A stretch of 7,864 bases of DNA. Source: Cyanobacteria bacterium UBA1186. GTDB lineage: Bacteria; Cyanobacteriota; Vampirovibrionia; Gastranaerophilales; Gastranaerophilaceae. The position numbers were made by a program, and so were the translations under genes. The stretch is taken from contig DBYM01000038.1 of the NCBI GenBank assembly GCA_002309875.1, positions 5,047-12,910 of the forward strand, given 5' to 3'. Position 1 is the first letter of the stretch. Every line of letters begins with the position of its first letter. This document shows, one piece after another, positions 5,061-7,864 of the stretch. The notes beneath the pieces were generated by a model. The model was not told the DNA's origin. It saw only the letters and a list, made by a program, of their open reading frames with translations, and ran no database searches.

Positions 5061-5089
5061 TTGCAAAAAATAAAAAAATATTGTAAACT
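5061..5089 (+). promoter_or_regulatory. Possible promoter of the HD-GYP gene
   Basis: TTGCAA (5061-5066; 4 of 6) and TAAACT (5084-5089; 4 of 6) are 17 bases apart. The start would be near 5096, leaving a leader of about 29 bases without a recognisable ribosome site. The region 4970-5124 lies between two divergent genes and must also hold the promoter for the DUF308 gene, for which no convincing pair was found. Confidence 0.35.
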
Positions 5090-5124
5090 TATGTTAAGTT
5101 GTGTGAATTATTAAGTACTTACCA

Positions 5125-5892
5125 ATGTTTCCGAATTTATCCCAAAAAACAAAAAGAGAAAATATTAAACTTTTGAGTGCCGTACAAATCAGCGGTGTAA
5201 CTTTCTTCGTGTATAAAAACGAAGACGGGAAAATTTGTCTGAAATCGGGAGAGGAAGAAAAACTTCAGAAGGCTGCGGTTAAAAAGATGATAAGCCTTAA
5301 CCCGAGAATATCAAAACTCCTCGAGCGGTACAGAATAAAGCCTTCAATCGACACAAAGACACTTAAAGAACTTGCCGGCGGGCACATGAACGAAACCTGC
5401 AAGGTCGCAATGGGAATCTTATCCATGCTTGCAGAAAATATAAAGATCGGAATTAATTCGGGCACAATTAAAGAGGCATCTATGCTTCACGACCTCGGCA
5501 AGGTCTTAATTCCGTCCAAAATCCTTAATAAACCTGCAAAACTTAATAAAAAAGAACGCAAAATTATGAATATTCACTCAACTTTGGGGTATGAACTTTT
5601 AAAAACACAGAATATAAAAGAAGAAACACTTGATTTGGTGAAATACCACCACCAAAATCTTAAACACGACGGGTATCCGATACTTACAGACAGACAGCAC
5701 CCTTCAGACATAGGCGTTCAGATAATTTCAACCGCAGACAAATACAGCGCACTAAGGGAGACAAGGGTTTACAGACGCAAACTTTCAAGAATAGAATCGC
5801 TTTTAATTCTCTACAAAGAAGTGCTTGAAGGTAAAATCCACAAAGAGGTTTATAACGCCCTTTTGGGCTATGCGGCTCAATTTGATAAATAA
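5125..5892 (+). CDS. HD-GYP domain phosphodiesterase-like protein
   Basis: A 255-residue soluble protein. Residues 1-75 form an unrecognised N-terminal region, with no receiver, PAS or GAF motif. Residues 80-240 are an HD-GYP domain: H87, LHDLGK (H122, D123, K126), H151 (IMNIHSTLGYELL), HH at 175-176, D182-GYP185 and ADKYSAL (D205). All the metal-binding His/Asp positions of the family are present, so hydrolysis of cyclic di-GMP to pGpG or GMP is likely. The usual HHExxDGxGYP is altered to HHQNLKHDGYP: Glu becomes Gln and the segment before GYP differs. The ATG has no Shine-Dalgarno sequence. pheT follows after 55 bases, possibly from its own promoter. No diguanylate cyclase gene is in the window. 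Confidence 0.85.
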   Translation: MFPNLSQKTKRENIKLLSAVQISGVTFFVYKNEDGKICLKSGEEEKLQKAAVKKMISLNPRISKLLERYRIKPSIDTKTLKELAGGHMNETCKVAMGILSMLAENIKIGINSGTIKEASMLHDLGKVLIPSKILNKPAKLNKKERKIMNIHSTLGYELLKTQNIKEETLDLVKYHHQNLKHDGYPILTDRQHPSDIGVQIISTADKYSALRETRVYRRKLSRIESLLILYKEVLEGKIHKEVYNALLGYAAQFDK

Positions 5893-5917
5893 GGGTAAAT
5901 AAATTTAATTTTTATTG

Positions 5918-5939
5918 TATAATTGTCCTCAAAGAGAGG
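5918..5939 (+). promoter_or_regulatory. -10 box and ribosome site of pheT
   Basis: A perfect TATAAT lies at 5918-5923, but no good -35 box is found 16-18 bases upstream. The ribosome site AGAGAGG (5933-5939) is seven bases before the ATG at 5948. CCTC at 5927-5930 can pair with GAGG at 5936-5939, a four-pair stem that would cover part of this site. If the -10 box is used, the leader is only about 20 bases, too short for a T-box or Phe leader peptide. The site chooses the ATG at 5948 over the ATG at 5941, which opens only an 11-residue frame. Confidence 0.5.
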
Positions 5940-5947
5940 TATGGATT

Positions 5948-7864
5948 ATGCAAGTTTCATTAAAATGGTTAAATGAATTGGTTGAATTAAGCGGAATTGA
6001 GGCTGAACAGATTGCTCACGAACTTACAATGAGCGGTCTTGAAGTTGAAGAAATTGAAGAAGTTAAGCCTCAGTTTACAAATATAATTACCGCAAGGATT
6101 GAAAAAATTGATGCACACCCTAATTCCGACAGACTGCATCTTGTTACAATCAATAACGGTTTGACAACAAAAACCGTTGTCTGCGGAGCACAGAATATTA
6201 AAGAAGGACAGATTATTCCTTATGCTTCAGTCGGAAGTAAAGTCCTTGACAGAAAAACGGGCGAACAGTTTGAACTTACCGCAGCAGTAATAAGAGGGGT
6301 GGAATCTCAGGGTATGCTCTGCTCCGATGATGAACTCGGTGTAGCAGACAGAAACTATCAGGAAGAAGATGGAATCCTTATCCTCAACAGGATTTTCCCG
6401 AATGTCGGACTCGGCGAAGATGTTGAAAAAGTTTTGGGTTTTGAAAAAGATTATATTCTGCATACCGCTCCCACCGCCAACAGAGGCGACCAAATGTCTG
6501 TAGTCGGTATTGCAAGAGAATTGTCGGCACTTTTCAACCGACCGATGAAATTTGAATATGCAAAAAAAGATAATGTTCCGAAAGCCGATTTTGATGTGGA
6601 AATTAAAGACTCTGATGTCTGCAAATACTATTCAATAGGTGTTTTAAAAGGAATAACAATTAAACCTTCGCCTGATTGGATGCAAAAAAGGCTTATCTCA
6701 TCAGGAATAAGAGCAATAAATAACGTTGTAGATATTTCAAACTATGTACTTTTGGAATACGGAACGCCTTTGCATACATTTGATTATGACAAACTTAACA
6801 AATATCTTTGCGTAAGACGTGCAAACGATGGCGAAACACTTGTGACGCTTGACGGAACGGAAAGAACTCTGACTCACGATTCCGTTCTCATCGCAACAAA
6901 AGAAAACCCTGTCTGCCTTGGCGGAGTTTTTGGCGGTGCAAATTCTGAAATCGACGAAAATTCAAAGAATGTTGCACTTGAAGCGGCTTATTTCTACCCT
7001 GCAACAACAAGAAGAAGCGGAAGAAGCGTAGGTTATCGTTCCGATGCTGCCGCAAGATTTGAAAGAGGAATTGACATTGAAGCAGTCAAACCGGGACTTT
7101 TCAGAGCCGTTGAACTTTTGGAAAAATACGCAGGTGCCAAGTTTGAAGGAATGGTTGAAACCGGGGTAAATAAACTTGAGCCAATCGACATAACCTTAAG
7201 ATTTGCACAAATAAAGAGATTATTAGGCTGTGAAATTGAAACGGAAAAATGCCTGAATATCTTAGAAAAACTCGGATTTGAAATTCTCGGTAAAAACGAA
7301 GCAGCCTGCAAAGTCCGTGTTCCGTCCTTCCGCGCCGAAGATGTTACGAGAGAATGTGATTTAATAGAAGAAATTTCGAGAATTAACGGGTATGATAAAA
7401 TCACGCCGACACTTCCGAACAGCACAACTCCTGCCGAAATTTCACATGCGGAAAGAGTTATCGAAAAAATCCATAACATAATGCTCGGCTGCGGTCTGAA
7501 CGAAATGCAGACCTCGTCATTAATCGGCGAGCCTTTGTTAAAGCAATTCAATATGACTTTTGACAAAGCAAATGCAATCTATGTTGAAAATCCCGCATCT
7601 GAAGATTTTGCAATGCTCAGACAAACAATGATTGCAAGCCTTTTGAACTGTATGAAATACAATTTTGACAACGGACAAAAGGATTTTTGGGGATACGAAA
7701 TCGGAAGAACATATCTGAAAGTTGCCGAAGCGGACGAAAAAAATACCGGCGTTAAGGAAACTCAGGTGCTTGCAGGTGTTATAACCGGAAATATCCAAAA
7801 CTCATTGTGGCAATGCACCGGAAAAGTCGATTTCTATACCGTAAAGGGCATTGTTGACAAGGTT
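5948..7864 (+). CDS. pheT: Phenylalanyl-tRNA synthetase beta subunit (3' end missing)
   Basis: The first 639 codons are present and the frame is open to the window edge; the family is usually about 800 residues, so the end of the catalytic-like core and the C-terminal anticodon-binding domain are cut off. It forms the alpha2-beta2 enzyme that charges tRNA-Phe and edits Tyr mischarging. Visible domains: B1 start MQVSLKWLNELVEL; the tRNA-binding OB fold (about 43-150) with ITARIEKIDAHPNSDRLHLV; the B3/B4 editing region with NNVVDISNYVLLEYGTPLHTFD (258-279) and LGGVFGGANSEI (324-335); RFERGID (370-376); and the B5 domain with its metal-site acidic cluster D465, E469, D471, E474, E475 before RINGYDKI. 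pheS is not upstream, so the two subunits are encoded apart. Confidence 0.97.
   Translation, partial: MQVSLKWLNELVELSGIEAEQIAHELTMSGLEVEEIEEVKPQFTNIITARIEKIDAHPNSDRLHLVTINNGLTTKTVVCGAQNIKEGQIIPYASVGSKVLDRKTGEQFELTAAVIRGVESQGMLCSDDELGVADRNYQEEDGILILNRIFPNVGLGEDVEKVLGFEKDYILHTAPTANRGDQMSVVGIARELSALFNRPMKFEYAKKDNVPKADFDVEIKDSDVCKYYSIGVLKGITIKPSPDWMQKRLISSGIRAINNVVDISNYVLLEYGTPLHTFDYDKLNKYLCVRRANDGETLVTLDGTERTLTHDSVLIATKENPVCLGGVFGGANSEIDENSKNVALEAAYFYPATTRRSGRSVGYRSDAAARFERGIDIEAVKPGLFRAVELLEKYAGAKFEGMVETGVNKLEPIDITLRFAQIKRLLGCEIETEKCLNILEKLGFEILGKNEAACKVRVPSFRAEDVTRECDLIEEISRINGYDKITPTLPNSTTPAEISHAERVIEKIHNIMLGCGLNEMQTSSLIGEPLLKQFNMTFDKANAIYVENPASEDFAMLRQTMIASLLNCMKYNFDNGQKDFWGYEIGRTYLKVAEADEKNTGVKETQVLAGVITGNIQNSLWQCTGKVDFYTVKGIVDKV

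Noticed and set aside
5893..5947. T-box or attenuator controlling pheT
   Set aside because: The 55-base gap is too short for a T-box, shows no T-box sequence or terminator, and the only stem is four pairs.
5941..5976. Short ATG frame just before pheT, a possible leader peptide
   Set aside because: Only 11 codons, out of frame and overlapping the pheT start; it has no Phe run and the ribosome site is too close to it (one base away).
7033..7566. 177-codon minus-strand frame within pheT
   Set aside because: The opposite strand encodes conserved PheT B4-B5 motifs; the minus-strand product has no recognisable domain.

Overview
The window is AT-rich bacterial DNA, densely coded except for three informative gaps. 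From left to right the minus strand carries a UroD/MetE-like TIM-barrel protein, rplI (bL9), a small GIY-YIG nuclease set among short repeats, and an apparent four-gene operon transcribed DUF308/HdeD-like membrane protein > uridine kinase-like P-loop kinase > queD > deoC. The plus strand carries an HD-GYP domain protein and then pheT, which runs off the right edge with 639 codons present. The lineage cannot be fixed from sequence alone. AT-rich composition, good AGGAG-type ribosome sites on most genes, pheT without pheS beside it and rplI as a single-gene unit would fit a non-photosynthetic cyanobacterial relative (Vampirovibrionia/Gastranaerophilales type), but that is only a guess.

Layout: 3-1636 holds the MetE-like gene and rplI, separated by a terminator hairpin; rplI has a clear sigma70-type promoter. 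From 1637 to 2004 there is no gene, but there are the rplI promoter, an orphan plus-strand terminator and a 92-bp inverted-repeat element. From 1910 to 2358 the GIY-YIG gene sits between copies of a short repeat with ends GTCATTC...AGAATCTCT, which looks like a minimal mobile or REP-like cassette. From 2387 to 4969 lies the minus-strand operon, interrupted by an unusual leader (4267-4438) with a G10 homopolymer, further G-runs and palindromes. A divergent intergenic region (4970-5124) separates this from the plus-strand HD-GYP and pheT genes.

Functionally this is mostly housekeeping: translation (bL9, PheRS beta), queuosine/pterin synthesis (QueD), nucleoside salvage and catabolism (kinase, DeoC) and probable cyclic-di-GMP turnover (HD-GYP). 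The strongest candidates for something undescribed are the GIY-YIG gene with its flanking repeats, the G-run leader ahead of the kinase, the orphan terminator that may end a short RNA, and the MetE-like protein whose zinc-ligand positions all appear replaced.
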